Below are positions 8,755 to 18,909 of a stretch of DNA of 52,663 bases, in pieces. A program made the translations under genes and the position numbers. The notes under the pieces were generated by a model. It was not told the origin of the DNA. It saw nothing but the letters and a program-made list of their open reading frames with translations, and made no database searches. How positions within the stretch are numbered: position 1 is the first letter of the stretch; every line of letters begins with the position of its first letter. Where the stretch lies: contig JAPORH010000144.1 of assembly GCA_026710325.1 (NCBI GenBank), forward strand, positions 1 to 52,663, given 5' to 3'. This DNA comes from Litoreibacter sp. GTDB taxonomy: Bacteria; Pseudomonadota; Alphaproteobacteria; Rhodobacterales; Rhodobacteraceae.

Positions 8755-10305
8755 TCAATCATCAAAGAGCGAGCTTTGCTCCGGCGCATCCGACGATTTG
8801 CGTTTTGGTGGTTGTTTTCCAACCGCAAGTTTGTGCCGCCCATCTTTGAACTGCACCTCCAAGTCCCCTGCCCCTTTGGCGGCCGCTTTGCTGGTGATCA
8901 CCTGATCGCCGGACCAAACCACTGCATAGCCCCGGTCCAGCGTCGCCTGATAGCCCAAGCTTTCGCGCATCCGGTCTAGCCGGGTCAGGCTGTCGGACCA
9001 ACTTCGCAACTGCCTTGAAGCACTCGCGGCAAACATGTCGACGGCGCGGGTAAAGCGCTCCGACGTGCGCGACAGCTCCCGTTGCAATGGTCCCGGCACC
9101 AGCCCGCGCGAGACTTGAGCAAGCCGCGCTTGCCCGCGTTCGGTGCCGACAGATAGGGCCCGGTCCAAGAGTTCCGCACCGCGCTCCAACCGTGTTCGCA
9201 TCGCCGCCGTCTGTTGCGCCAAAAGCGTGGCCCGAAGCGGCGCGCCCGCGCGTTCCAGCTGCACGCGTTTGGCCTGCGTGGCAGCGGTTAGAGCGGGTCC
9301 AAGCCTCGCAGCGACAGCGTCAAAACGTTGCTCGGACGGTTTGGTCAGCTCTTCTGCGCGCGGCAAAGCGCGGCTGAGATCGCGTAACCTGTCTTGCTTG
9401 CGCGTTAACGTTTGCGAAAGCGCACGTGCCATCCGTGCCTCATAATTCTCTACCGCGGCCATAAGATCGAGGCGCACAGGAACCGCCATTTCCGCAGCGG
9501 CAGTAGGCGTTGGCGCGCGTTGGTCTGAGACAAAATCAATCAGCGTCGTATCCGTTTCATGCCCCACGGCCGAGATCAGCGCGATGTCAGAGGCCGCAGC
9601 CGCGCGGGCCACGATCTCTTCGTTGAACCCCCAAAGGTCTTCGATTGAGCCGCCACCCCGCGCCACAATCAGCAAATCTGGTCTTGGCAGCGCGCCGCCC
9701 GGTGTAAGCGCGTTAAAGCCGTTGATGGCGTTCGCAACTTGCGGCGCGCAGGCCTCCCCCTGCACGGCCACTGGCCAGATCAGCACCTTACGCGGGAACC
9801 GGTCGCGCAACCGGTGCAGGATATCGCGGATCACTGCCCCTTGCGGGGAGGTCACGACACCGATGATTTCGGGTAGATAGGGCAGCGGTTTCTTGCGCGC
9901 GGCGTCAAACAGGCCTTCGGCTTGCAAAGCTTTCTTTCGCTTTTCGAGAAGCGCCATCAGCGCGCCCTCGCCCGCCACCTCGATTGTGTCGACATTGATA
10001 TTGTAGCGCGACTGCCCGCCGAAGCTGGAGAGTTTGCCCGTAACAATCACCTCCAGCCCTTCTTCGGGAAGCTGGCCCAGGCCTGCCACCTGCCCCTTCC
10101 AGGTATTGCAGGAGATCACGTTCCGATCATCCTTGAGGTCATAATACATGTGGCCCGAACCCGCGCGCATCACCCGGCCAATCTCGCCCCGGACCCGGAC
10201 CCGCCCAAACGCGCTTTCAAGCGTCTTCTTCACCGCGCCGGAGATTTCGGCCACGGTAAATTCAGGCGTGTTCTTTCCCGGGGTTTCGTCGTCGAGCAGG
10301 TCCAT
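8755..10305 (-). CDS. xseA: Exodeoxyribonuclease VII large subunit
   Basis: Large subunit of exonuclease VII, which degrades single-stranded DNA from both ends in repair. The 516-residue product starts at ATG 10305 (MDLLDDETPGKNTPEFTVAEIS). It has the N-terminal OB fold ('FGRVRVRGEIGRV', 'YYDLKDDRNVISCNTWKG'), the catalytic domain with GVVTSPQGAVIRDILHR, 'VARGGGSIEDLWGFNEE' and GHETDTTLIDFVSDQRAPTP, then a long coiled-coil region to the C-terminus. The longer ORF reaching 10689 overlaps purD antisense and is rejected. The small subunit xseB is not in the window. It is divergent from purD with only 64 bp between starts. The C-terminus is longer than in E. coli (456 residues). Confidence 0.95.
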   Translation of the reverse strand: MDLLDDETPGKNTPEFTVAEISGAVKKTLESAFGRVRVRGEIGRVMRAGSGHMYYDLKDDRNVISCNTWKGQVAGLGQLPEEGLEVIVTGKLSSFGGQSRYNINVDTIEVAGEGALMALLEKRKKALQAEGLFDAARKKPLPYLPEIIGVVTSPQGAVIRDILHRLRDRFPRKVLIWPVAVQGEACAPQVANAINGFNALTPGGALPRPDLLIVARGGGSIEDLWGFNEEIVARAAAASDIALISAVGHETDTTLIDFVSDQRAPTPTAAAEMAVPVRLDLMAAVENYEARMARALSQTLTRKQDRLRDLSRALPRAEELTKPSEQRFDAVAARLGPALTAATQAKRVQLERAGAPLRATLLAQQTAAMRTRLERGAELLDRALSVGTERGQARLAQVSRGLVPGPLQRELSRTSERFTRAVDMFAASASRQLRSWSDSLTRLDRMRESLGYQATLDRGYAVVWSGDQVITSKAAAKGAGDLEVQFKDGRHKLAVGKQPPKRKSSDAPEQSSLFDD

Positions 10306-10369
10306 GCGCGGCCTCTTGTGGTGGGCTTTGGCACAGCTTAGAACGCCCCACAAAGAAGGGGAAGCAGCC

Positions 10370-11635
10370 ATGAATATTTTGATCCTTGGATCAGGCGGAC
10401 GCGAACACGCCTTGGCCTGGGCAGTGAAGCAGAACCCCAAATGCGATCGGCTGATCGTGGCACCCGGAAACGCCGGGATGGCGGCTATCGCGGAATGCGC
10501 ATCGCTTGATATCAATGACGGCGCAGCTGTGGTCGAGTTCGCGGATGCGCAATCGGTGGATTTCGTGATCATCGGGCCAGAGGCGCCATTGGCGGCAGGG
10601 GTGGGCGACGCCTTGCGCGCGGCCGGGATCAAGTGCTTTGGCCCGTCGGCGGCAGCGGCGCAGCTCGAGGCCTCCAAGGCCTTCACCAAAGAGGTTTGCG
10701 ATGCCTGCGGAGCGCCAACGGCGGGTTACGCGCGCTTTACCGAGCTTGCCCCGGCTTTGGACTACGTCAAAGCGCAAGGCGCGCCGATTGTGATCAAGGC
10801 GGACGGGCTGGCGGCCGGCAAAGGCGTGGTCGTTGCCATGACTATAGAAGACGCCTTGGCCGCGGTCGAAGACATGCTCGGCGGCGCGTTCGGCGAGGCT
10901 GGCGCCGAAGTGGTGATTGAAGAATTCATGGAAGGCGAAGAGGCCTCTTTCTTCATCCTCTCAGACGGAAAGAACATCCTGCCTGTCGGCACAGCCCAAG
11001 ACCACAAACGCGCCTATGATGGTGATGAAGGCCCCAACACGGGCGGAATGGGGGCCTACTCCCCCGCACCTATCGTGGATGACGCAGTCGTGGCGAAAGC
11101 ACTGTCAGAGATCGTCCAACCCACGGTGGATGAGATGGCCCGGCGCGGCACCCCTTATCAGGGCGTGCTTTACGCTGGCTTCATGATCAAGGACGGCCAG
11201 CCCCGGCTGGTCGAATATAATGTCCGTTTTGGCGACCCGGAGTGCCAGGTTTTGATGATGCGCCTTGGCGCACAGGCGCTGGATCTGTTGCTGGCTTGCG
11301 CAGAGGAGCGCCTGGATACCGCCCAGGTCAACTGGGCCAATGACCATGCGCTGACCGTCGTGATGGCTGCCAAAGGTTACCCTGGTTCATATGAGAAAGG
11401 TTCACGGATCAGCGGGCTCGATGCGTTGTCCGAGGACAGCAAGAACATGGTCTTTCACGCCGGCACCGGATTGCGCGACGACCATATCGTAGCCACGGGC
11501 GGGCGCGTGCTGAATGTCACCGCGCGCGGTTCGTCCCTTGCTGAGGCGCAGGCACGCGCCTATGAGATGATCGACGCGATCGACTGGCCAGAGGGGTTCT
11601 GTCGCCGCGATATTGGCTGGCGGGCCTTAGGCTAG
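10370..11635 (+). CDS. purD: Phosphoribosylamine--glycine ligase
   Basis: Second step of de novo purine synthesis: ligates glycine to phosphoribosylamine with ATP (GAR synthetase), cytosolic. The 421 residues start MNILILGSGGREHALAW, with the family pieces IGPEAPLAAGVGDAL, the ATP-grasp IKADGLAAGKGVVVA, 'NTGGMGAYSPAP' and 'EYNVRFGDPECQ'. The ATG at 10370 has an AAGAAGGGGAAG Shine-Dalgarno; an upstream in-frame start at 10148 would overlap xseA and is rejected. Divergent from xseA. A GC hairpin and a dispersed repeat follow its stop. Confidence 0.96.
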   Translation: MNILILGSGGREHALAWAVKQNPKCDRLIVAPGNAGMAAIAECASLDINDGAAVVEFADAQSVDFVIIGPEAPLAAGVGDALRAAGIKCFGPSAAAAQLEASKAFTKEVCDACGAPTAGYARFTELAPALDYVKAQGAPIVIKADGLAAGKGVVVAMTIEDALAAVEDMLGGAFGEAGAEVVIEEFMEGEEASFFILSDGKNILPVGTAQDHKRAYDGDEGPNTGGMGAYSPAPIVDDAVVAKALSEIVQPTVDEMARRGTPYQGVLYAGFMIKDGQPRLVEYNVRFGDPECQVLMMRLGAQALDLLLACAEERLDTAQVNWANDHALTVVMAAKGYPGSYEKGSRISGLDALSEDSKNMVFHAGTGLRDDHIVATGGRVLNVTARGSSLAEAQARAYEMIDAIDWPEGFCRRDIGWRALG

Positions 11636-11651
11636 GCAACGAAAGGATTCG

Positions 11652-11666
11652 GGGGGCTCTGCCCCC
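11652..11666 (+). terminator. GC hairpin after purD
   Basis: GGGGGC-TCT-GCCCCC is a perfect 6-bp stem 17 bases past the purD stop. No T-run follows directly, but ATATTTT occurs about 25 bases later within the repeat. It could end purD transcription or be part of the repeat unit. Confidence 0.35.
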
Positions 11667-11685
11667 GGCGCGCCTACGCCCCCCA

Positions 11686-11709
11686 CGGGATATTTTCAAA
11701 GCAATGAAG
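11686..11709. repeat. Dispersed intergenic repeat, copy 2
   Basis: GGGATATTTT-N2-AAGCAATGAAG, two mismatches to the copy at 3662-3688 and in the same orientation. It lies between the convergent ends of purD and the FG-GAP protein gene, immediately beside the latter's stop. Confidence 0.6.
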
Positions 11710-12875
<1,166 letters not shown>

Positions 12876-12946
12876 TCACCTTTTTGGCCTATGAGAGGCA
12901 TGCTAATTTTGTAAGGAACTGTATCCAGGGACATCTGAAAGCGGCT

Positions 12947-13480
12947 ATGAAAACACCGACTGTTGCTGTGCTTGCGTCACTTGCTTTGATGGCCTGCGAT
13001 ACCCCACAAGGTTACGCTAACCAACGCCTGCCCACGGCTAAGGTCACGCTACTGAGCGAAATCCCGGCGGATCAGCCCCAAGACAGATGCTGGGCGGAGC
13101 TACCCCGCGACGAAAAGCGAGAAACCGTCGAGCGCTTTGTCGTCGCCACGCCGTCCCAGGTGGATGCTGATGGCGTCGAGCTCTCACCGCCTGTCTATCG
13201 TAAAATCAGCGAAGAAAAAGTCACGCGCGGTCCGTCGCGCTTTTTTGAGAGGGTTTGCGCGGCCAAGCTGACGCCGCGTTTTATTGGCGGGGTGCAACGG
13301 GCCCTTGCGGCGCGCGACCTTCTGGAAGGCCAGATCAGCGAAACATTGGACGCGCCGACAAAGGCCGCAATCAAGGCGTTTCAATCCGCGCGCGGCCTGC
13401 CCTCAGATATTCTGAGCCTTGAGGCCGCAAGTGCTTTGGGTCTGGTCACAATCGTCAAACCAACGACAAGCACAGGGTAG
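12947..13480 (+). CDS. Lipoprotein with C-terminal peptidoglycan-binding domain
   Basis: A 177-residue protein with a lipoprotein signal: MKTPTVAVLASLALMAC, lipobox LMAC, with the modified cysteine at residue 17. Position +2 is D, which in E. coli would favour the inner membrane. The C-terminal 60 residues form a PG_binding_1-type motif (LLEGQISETLDAPTKAAIKAFQ, then 'SARGLPSDILSLEAASALGL'). It probably tethers to the cell wall. The middle part, 'DRCWAELPRDEKRETVERFVVATP', is not recognised. ATG 12947 is chosen because the signal follows directly. Monocistronic, convergent with degP. Confidence 0.82.
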   Translation: MKTPTVAVLASLALMACDTPQGYANQRLPTAKVTLLSEIPADQPQDRCWAELPRDEKRETVERFVVATPSQVDADGVELSPPVYRKISEEKVTRGPSRFFERVCAAKLTPRFIGGVQRALAARDLLEGQISETLDAPTKAAIKAFQSARGLPSDILSLEAASALGLVTIVKPTTSTG

Positions 13481-13485
13481 CCCAC

Positions 13486-13513
13486 AAAAAAAAGCGCCCG
13501 TCGAGACGGGCGC
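13486..13513 (-). terminator. Rho-independent terminator of the degP-type gene
   Basis: Read on the minus strand, a 9-bp perfect GC stem (GCGCCCGTC/GACGGGCGC, loop of two) is followed by eight T. It starts 22 bases past the protease stop codon. Confidence 0.88.
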
Positions 13514-13535
13514 CTTCCAATGGTGTGACAGACGA

Positions 13536-15008
13536 TTACTCCTCGTCGAGCGCCAGCGCGACAAAGCGCGGGTCACCTTGACGGCGAATGAGCATCAGGA
13601 AGGACTTGCGACCAGCGTCACGCGCCTCCTCGATCTTGTCTTCAAGATCAGCAATCGCGTTCACCTTCTCCTGGCCAGCTTCAACGATCAGATCACCGGC
13701 GCGCAGACCTTTTTCGAACGCGTCGCTTGCTTCATCGACCTCTTTCACAAGAAGACCTTCGGCATTGTCGCCCAGACCCAGCTGGCCGCGAAGTTCCTCG
13801 TTCAGGACAGCTACGGTCATACCCATCACCGTTTTCTCTTCAGGCTCGGACTGGTCCGCAGCGACGGGTACGGCTTGCGCCTCTGCCTCTTCACGGCGGC
13901 CCAAGGTCACCGCCAATGTCAGTGGTTTGCCTTCACGGATTACTTCAACATCGACGGCTTTGCCAACGGCGGTGTTGCCGACGATGCGCACAAGCTCGCG
14001 GGTGTCTTCAACGACGCGGCCATCAAACGTCACGATCACATCGCCAGCCTCAATCCCACTGTCTTTGCCGGGGCCGTCAGGCACATCAGTGACCAGAGCA
14101 CCGCGCACGGCCGACAGCTCAAGCGCTTCTGCAACATCCTCGGAGACATCCTGGATGCGCACGCCAAGCCAACCACGCCGGGTCTCGCCGAATTCCTGCA
14201 GCTGATCAACCACGCGGGTCACAACATTCGACGCCATGGAAAAGCCGATCCCGATGGACCCACCGGAGGGGGACAAGATCGCGGTGTTCACGCCAATCAC
14301 ATCACCTTCCATATTGAAGAGCGGACCACCGGAGTTGCCTTTGTTGATTGCAGCATCTGTCTGGATGAAGTCGTCATAGGCGCCAGACAGCTCCCGGCCA
14401 CGCTGCGACACGATCCCAGCTGAGACAGAGAAGCCCTGGCCCAAGGGGTTGCCCACGGCAAGTACCCAGTCGCCCACACGCATCTCGTCGGAGTTACCAA
14501 AGGCCACAAAAGGCAGGTCCTCAGGCGCATCGACCTTCAAAAGTGCGATATCGGTCTTTGGGTCTGTGCCCACCAGCTCGGCCACTAGGCGTTCGCCCGA
14601 AAAGAACTCGACCTCGATCTCGTCAGCTTTGTCTATGACGTGGTTGTTGGTAACGATGTAGCCATCGGCCGAGATTACAAAGCCAGAGCCCAGCGCCGAT
14701 GACTGGCGCGGCCGGTCACCACGGTTCTGACGATCCAGAAAGTCCTGGAAAAAGTCTTCAAGGGGCGAGCCCTCGGGCACAATTGGCGCCGGGCCCTGAT
14801 TGCCGCCCCCTGCCACGGTGGTCGAGGTGGTGATGTTAACCACGGACGGGCTGACCTCATCGGCCAGATCGGCAAAGCTTTCGGGAAGCGCGGCCTTTGC
14901 AGCAATGGTCTGCGCCATGACAAGCGCAAGCCCCACGGCCAAAGCTTGCAATGCGCGCAAGGGCACTGCTGACACCTGCCGCGATCGAGTTAATACGTGA
15001 GCGTTCAC
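13536..15008 (-). CDS. degP: Do/DegP-DegQ family periplasmic serine endopeptidase
   Basis: A 490-residue HtrA-type protease/chaperone of the periplasm that degrades misfolded envelope proteins. It has a signal peptide (about residues 1-40), a trypsin-like domain with the intact triad H123 (NNHVID), D153 (KTDIALL) and S226 (GNSGGPL), and two PDZ domains (about 275-375 and 400-485). A GTG start with AGGAG six bases upstream is well supported. A sigma70-like promoter sits about 170 bp upstream and a strong terminator follows the gene. Whether it is DegP or DegQ by orthology cannot be told. In relatives I recall it follows hflK-hflC-DUF2065 directly; here two other genes intervene. Confidence 0.93.
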   Translation of the reverse strand: MNAHVLTRSRQVSAVPLRALQALAVGLALVMAQTIAAKAALPESFADLADEVSPSVVNITTSTTVAGGGNQGPAPIVPEGSPLEDFFQDFLDRQNRGDRPRQSSALGSGFVISADGYIVTNNHVIDKADEIEVEFFSGERLVAELVGTDPKTDIALLKVDAPEDLPFVAFGNSDEMRVGDWVLAVGNPLGQGFSVSAGIVSQRGRELSGAYDDFIQTDAAINKGNSGGPLFNMEGDVIGVNTAILSPSGGSIGIGFSMASNVVTRVVDQLQEFGETRRGWLGVRIQDVSEDVAEALELSAVRGALVTDVPDGPGKDSGIEAGDVIVTFDGRVVEDTRELVRIVGNTAVGKAVDVEVIREGKPLTLAVTLGRREEAEAQAVPVAADQSEPEEKTVMGMTVAVLNEELRGQLGLGDNAEGLLVKEVDEASDAFEKGLRAGDLIVEAGQEKVNAIADLEDKIEEARDAGRKSFLMLIRRQGDPRFVALALDEE

Positions 15009-15169
15009 TTTGAGGCTCCTCTACGGGATTGTTGATCTTGGGCGCGGGCGCACAGGAGATGTGCGTCCGCGCGTCTGTAGCATAGGTGGGACATTTTTAG
15101 GTTAATGCAACCAAGTCCCCCCTCGCGTGTCCTCAACAGGACGTGAGCCCCTGAAACACGTTTAATGAG

Positions 15170-15198
15170 AATATAGCCCCCGTTGCACAAATTGCCAA
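15170..15198 (-). promoter_or_regulatory. Sigma70-like promoter for the degP-type gene
   Basis: On the minus strand: TTGGCA (15193-15198), 17-bp spacer, TATATT (15170-15175). The leader of roughly 160 nt carries small inverted repeats GTCCT-CAAC-AGGAC and GCACA-N5-TGTGC. The rest of the 221-bp intergenic stretch 15009-15229 shows no gene. Confidence 0.5.
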
Positions 15199-15229
15199 AG
15201 CTGCGTGCGGTGCCCAGATGCGCAAAGGG

Positions 15230-16240
15230 TCAAGACTTCATACGCGCGGCACGGAACCGGGCATCCGCCTCGGGGCTTCCATCATGGAAAGAACCGAACC
15301 ATTTGTCCAAGGGCACAGCACTTTCGCCGAAATTTACTGAATGATAGCGGTGATGCAGGTAATGCATCAGCTTTTCTTTCTTCACCGCTGTGTCGTCGCC
15401 GAAGACCAGCTCGTCAAATCCCGAATGGCTGACACCCGGTCCCAGAGCGGTCGCGACGCCGTTGAACATCATATGGATCGGGTGGGACGGCACCACCAGA
15501 TGGATGAGCAGACAGCTAAAATACAGCGCATGCTCCACCGGGTGCATCGCCATGCCGGACCAGGGGCCGACATTGACGTTTTTGTGGTGAAGGTAATGGA
15601 CCGTTCGGTAGAGCGGCGGCCAATGGATCAGCCGGTGGATGCAGTAGAAATGGAAATTGCGCCAAAATGGCATTAGCAAAAGCCATAGCACGAACCAGAC
15701 CGGATTTTGGGCAAGCGAGGAAAACGGTAGTGCCTCATTGGCGTAGCCCCACCACAACATCACCTCGAACCCGGTCCAAACTACCACCCCGATCTGGGAC
15801 CAGAACACATTGTCGTAAATCTGGTTGTTGAACAGAAACCTCTTGTCCCGCTCCAATGGCCAATTGGCGTTGTATTTGGCTTTGCGCCCTTGCTTGCGCC
15901 AGCGGTAAAGCCATAGATGCAGACCGACGGTAAACAGCCCGACCATCACCAGGTTGCGCGCAAGGATTTCCAGGATCCAGCCCGGCTGCAAGCTTTGCAT
16001 CCGGTTGAGCTCAGGCGTGAAGAAGGCATAGGCGACTAGCGTGATGCCGAGATAGAGCCCGAACCAAGGCAGCAAAAATCCCGGCACCCCGAAAAACCAT
16101 CTCGCTATGACACCCGGCCGCGTCGGGAAATCCAGAAGCGGCATGAACCGCACCGGCGCCTCCGGCCGCCATTCGCCGCGCCTGTCGCGGGTCTGCCCAT
16201 GCTCGTCAATCGTCTCGCCCATGGCGGTATGTAGCGCCAT
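15230..16240 (-). CDS. Sterol desaturase/fatty acid hydroxylase family membrane di-iron enzyme
   Basis: A 336-residue integral membrane protein with the histidine boxes of the family: HRLIH, HYLHH, 'HSGFDEL' and HYLHHRYHSVNFG. These bind a di-iron centre that hydroxylates or desaturates lipid chains. At least four hydrophobic segments surround them (around residues 40-75 and 100-125 plus pairs near the boxes). ATG at 16240 is preferred to a TTG at 16258. The substrate could be an ornithine lipid, fatty acid or carotenoid; no lipid genes are adjacent. It lies between the GGDEF-EAL gene and degP, all on the minus strand, but spaced about 100-220 bp from each, so operon membership is uncertain. 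Confidence 0.85.
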   Translation of the reverse strand: MALHTAMGETIDEHGQTRDRRGEWRPEAPVRFMPLLDFPTRPGVIARWFFGVPGFLLPWFGLYLGITLVAYAFFTPELNRMQSLQPGWILEILARNLVMVGLFTVGLHLWLYRWRKQGRKAKYNANWPLERDKRFLFNNQIYDNVFWSQIGVVVWTGFEVMLWWGYANEALPFSSLAQNPVWFVLWLLLMPFWRNFHFYCIHRLIHWPPLYRTVHYLHHKNVNVGPWSGMAMHPVEHALYFSCLLIHLVVPSHPIHMMFNGVATALGPGVSHSGFDELVFGDDTAVKKEKLMHYLHHRYHSVNFGESAVPLDKWFGSFHDGSPEADARFRAARMKS

Positions 16241-16360
16241 ATGGCGAGGATGCGTCAAGAAATAAGAATTGATTGCGCCATTCGGCTGAGGGGGTACCGC
16301 GCGCCCGACGGTTGTTGTTGTCGCGATGTACGCGGCATCGCTAAATTCAGTTCACCTGAG

Positions 16361-18772
16361 TTAAGAGCCCGTTTTAAGAGACTTCACCTGCGTTTGAGAT
16401 TGCTGTTGCTCGCGTAAGAAATCGGTCAGCCCTTCAATATCCATGGGCTTGGCAAGCGCGAAACCTTGCACAAAGTCGCAATTCAGTTCTTCAAGGCGTC
16501 CAATAACGTCCAAGTCTTCGGTTCCTTCTGCAATAACGGGCACATTGAGCGAGTGGGACATCTCTATGATTGAACGCACCAATTGTTCGGCGACAGTTCC
16601 CTCGTTGAGGGCAAGGATCAGATTCTTGTCAATTTTTAGGTGAGCAGGTTCGACCTTCATCAAACCGAGGATTGACGCATTTGCAGAACCGAAATCATCA
16701 AGATCGACTTTGTGCCCGTCTTCTTTGATCCTGTCGAGTGTCCAGGCCAATCGGCCACTGATATGGTCAAGCGTCATGGTTTCAACAAGCTCGAACCGCA
16801 GCTCGAAAGGCAGGTCGGGCAATGTGTCGAGCATCTTCTGAAAATCACGAGACAACAGCCGTTGTGCTGAGACATTGACCGCAAGCGAGCCGACGGAAAG
16901 CCCTTCGGCTGCGAGGTCCGACAAGAGCTGGACCGACTGATCGAAAATGGTTTCGTCTATCTCGTTGATCAAACCGATTTCTTCGGACCTAGAGATGAAG
17001 TCTTTGGGCTCGACAAGACCACGTTCCGGGTGGTTCCATCTTGCAAGAGCCTCCACCCCAGCAAGACGTCGATCAGGAAGGCTGAACTGGGGCTGAAAGA
17101 ACGGAACAAACTCGCCCTCTTTCAACCCTTGCCTCATTAAATCTGTGTGTCGGCGTTGCGCGTCCAAAGCGGCGCGCAAGGCTGGCGTAAAGAGGGTATG
17201 CTGGTTCTTGCCCTCGTTCTTCGCTTCATAGAGCGCAAGATCAGCGGCTTTGGCGAGACTTGTGCGGTCCTTTGCGTCTTCTGGATAGCGCGCGGTTCCA
17301 ACGCTTGCCCCTACCGTGGCGGTGACCTGCGCCACGGGAATAGGCATGCGCAAGTGTTCAACGACCTTCTGTGCAAGTCGGTTTATTTCATATTGGCTCA
17401 AATGCGGAAGCCAGATTGCAAATTCATCACCGCCCATTCTGGCAATACAGATACTGCCCCCATCAAACATTTGCGCGTTCACGAGATCATAACGCTGACT
17501 GTCCGACTTTTGGTCTCGCCCAAAAATGCCGTTCAGGCGTTTTGCTACGATGACAAGAACTTCATCACCAGCATCATGCCCATAGGCGTCATTGATTGAC
17601 TTGAACCCATCCAAGTCAACAAAGAGCAAAGTACCCTCAGTTTTATTGTCGATCGCGTTATCGAGCGTCTTTTGCAACCGCGTTCTGTTCGCCAGGCCGG
17701 ATAACGCGTCCTTGTAAGCCAAATCGTTGATTGTCTTGAGGTTTTTGCGCAACCTCGTGACCATGTCGTGAAACCGGATCTGAAGCTCTTTAAGCTCGAC
17801 GGGTAGGAAGCGAGACACGACAGGCGGATCAGGTATCTTGAATTCACCTTTGGCAATCGCGTTCGAGGCTTGCGACACCTGTTCAAGCGGGCGCACCACC
17901 CGAAGGGAGACGAGATAGGCAAGCAAGAGCGCCGTGGCCGTCCCAATGACAAGTACGATCAGGCTGGAGCGCCGGGCATCGTCGGCACGCTGGTATAGCT
18001 CAGCGATTGGTTGAGGGATCATCACCCCCCAGCCAACCGGATCCACAAAAGTAAATCCAGCGATCATGTCGCCCTTCAACGCCGGTGAATAGAAGGTTTC
18101 GACGCCGGTCTCTCTGTTGAGCATCCTTTGAACAGCGGAAATTTTGGACATGTCTTTGCGAATGTCTTCCCATTCGACCAAAGGGTGCGACAACGCGCGG
18201 CCCGTCTGATCAACAATGGCAGCATGACCTTTTACGCCAAAAGCGATCGCCTGCCCCAGTTCGCGAAAGTAAGTCGTGGTGATTGAGCCGATGACCAGTA
18301 GATCATTTCGTCGCGCAACCAAGTGTATCACGTTCTCACCGTCAGGTGCCGCGACAACGGAGCCGAAGGAGACGCCTTCAGGTTTTGCAATTGACGTTAA
18401 ACGCGCAAGTATGTCCGCCGGGATCACGTCGGGACAGGGGGCGGCAATCGGCGCCAAGGCATCGACAACGCGACCGGTGTCCGCGTCCGCCAGACAAATG
18501 TGTCTAAAGCTCAAGTTTTCCAAGACCCGTTTGGTAGACGAGGTAAACGACCACCTATCTTGTGACGTGGCAAACAAGTCGAATGTTGTCACCAGATCGC
18601 GATGGTATCTTTCCAGTGCAGCGGCAAGGTTCTGTGCCAACAGCAAGTGACGTTCATGGACTTCATCCAATTCACCCTGCAGCACTTCTGAATGCGGCCA
18701 AGCCCGGAACAGCAGCAACGGGCCTAGAGCCACGAAGAGAAAAGCCAGCAGTAAATAGTGCCTGAGACGCAT
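16361..18772 (-). CDS. Membrane-bound GGDEF-EAL cyclic-di-GMP enzyme with periplasmic sensor
   Basis: About 803 residues (818 from a TTG at 18817; numbering below uses the longer form). Order: transmembrane helix (20-38), periplasmic Cache-like sensor (about 42-280), second helix (285-305), HAMP (305-355), GGDEF with intact motif at 462-466 (RMGGDEFAIWLP), and EAL with intact EAL at 589-591 plus DLDDFGSANAS. Both catalytic motifs look functional, so it may make or break c-di-GMP in response to an extracellular cue. An insertion of about 25 residues (around 432-457) precedes GGDEF. It separates DUF2065 from the degP-type gene. ATG 18772 is chosen because it is immediately before the membrane anchor, but the TTG start has an AAGG upstream and cannot be excluded. 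Confidence 0.9.
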   Translation of the reverse strand: MRLRHYLLLAFLFVALGPLLLFRAWPHSEVLQGELDEVHERHLLLAQNLAAALERYHRDLVTTFDLFATSQDRWSFTSSTKRVLENLSFRHICLADADTGRVVDALAPIAAPCPDVIPADILARLTSIAKPEGVSFGSVVAAPDGENVIHLVARRNDLLVIGSITTTYFRELGQAIAFGVKGHAAIVDQTGRALSHPLVEWEDIRKDMSKISAVQRMLNRETGVETFYSPALKGDMIAGFTFVDPVGWGVMIPQPIAELYQRADDARRSSLIVLVIGTATALLLAYLVSLRVVRPLEQVSQASNAIAKGEFKIPDPPVVSRFLPVELKELQIRFHDMVTRLRKNLKTINDLAYKDALSGLANRTRLQKTLDNAIDNKTEGTLLFVDLDGFKSINDAYGHDAGDEVLVIVAKRLNGIFGRDQKSDSQRYDLVNAQMFDGGSICIARMGGDEFAIWLPHLSQYEINRLAQKVVEHLRMPIPVAQVTATVGASVGTARYPEDAKDRTSLAKAADLALYEAKNEGKNQHTLFTPALRAALDAQRRHTDLMRQGLKEGEFVPFFQPQFSLPDRRLAGVEALARWNHPERGLVEPKDFISRSEEIGLINEIDETIFDQSVQLLSDLAAEGLSVGSLAVNVSAQRLLSRDFQKMLDTLPDLPFELRFELVETMTLDHISGRLAWTLDRIKEDGHKVDLDDFGSANASILGLMKVEPAHLKIDKNLILALNEGTVAEQLVRSIIEMSHSLNVPVIAEGTEDLDVIGRLEELNCDFVQGFALAKPMDIEGLTDFLREQQQSQTQVKSLKTGS

Positions 18773-18909
18773 GCGACTGTCCGTTGAACCAGTATGGTAC
18801 ACGGCGTTGTCAGCCAAACTGCCTTATGAATTCTTTCTGCAATGGGCCTAAATACGCAGCTTTTTAGCTTTATCGGCACCCAAATATATCGGCCTTGGGA
18901 TTGGCTGAC

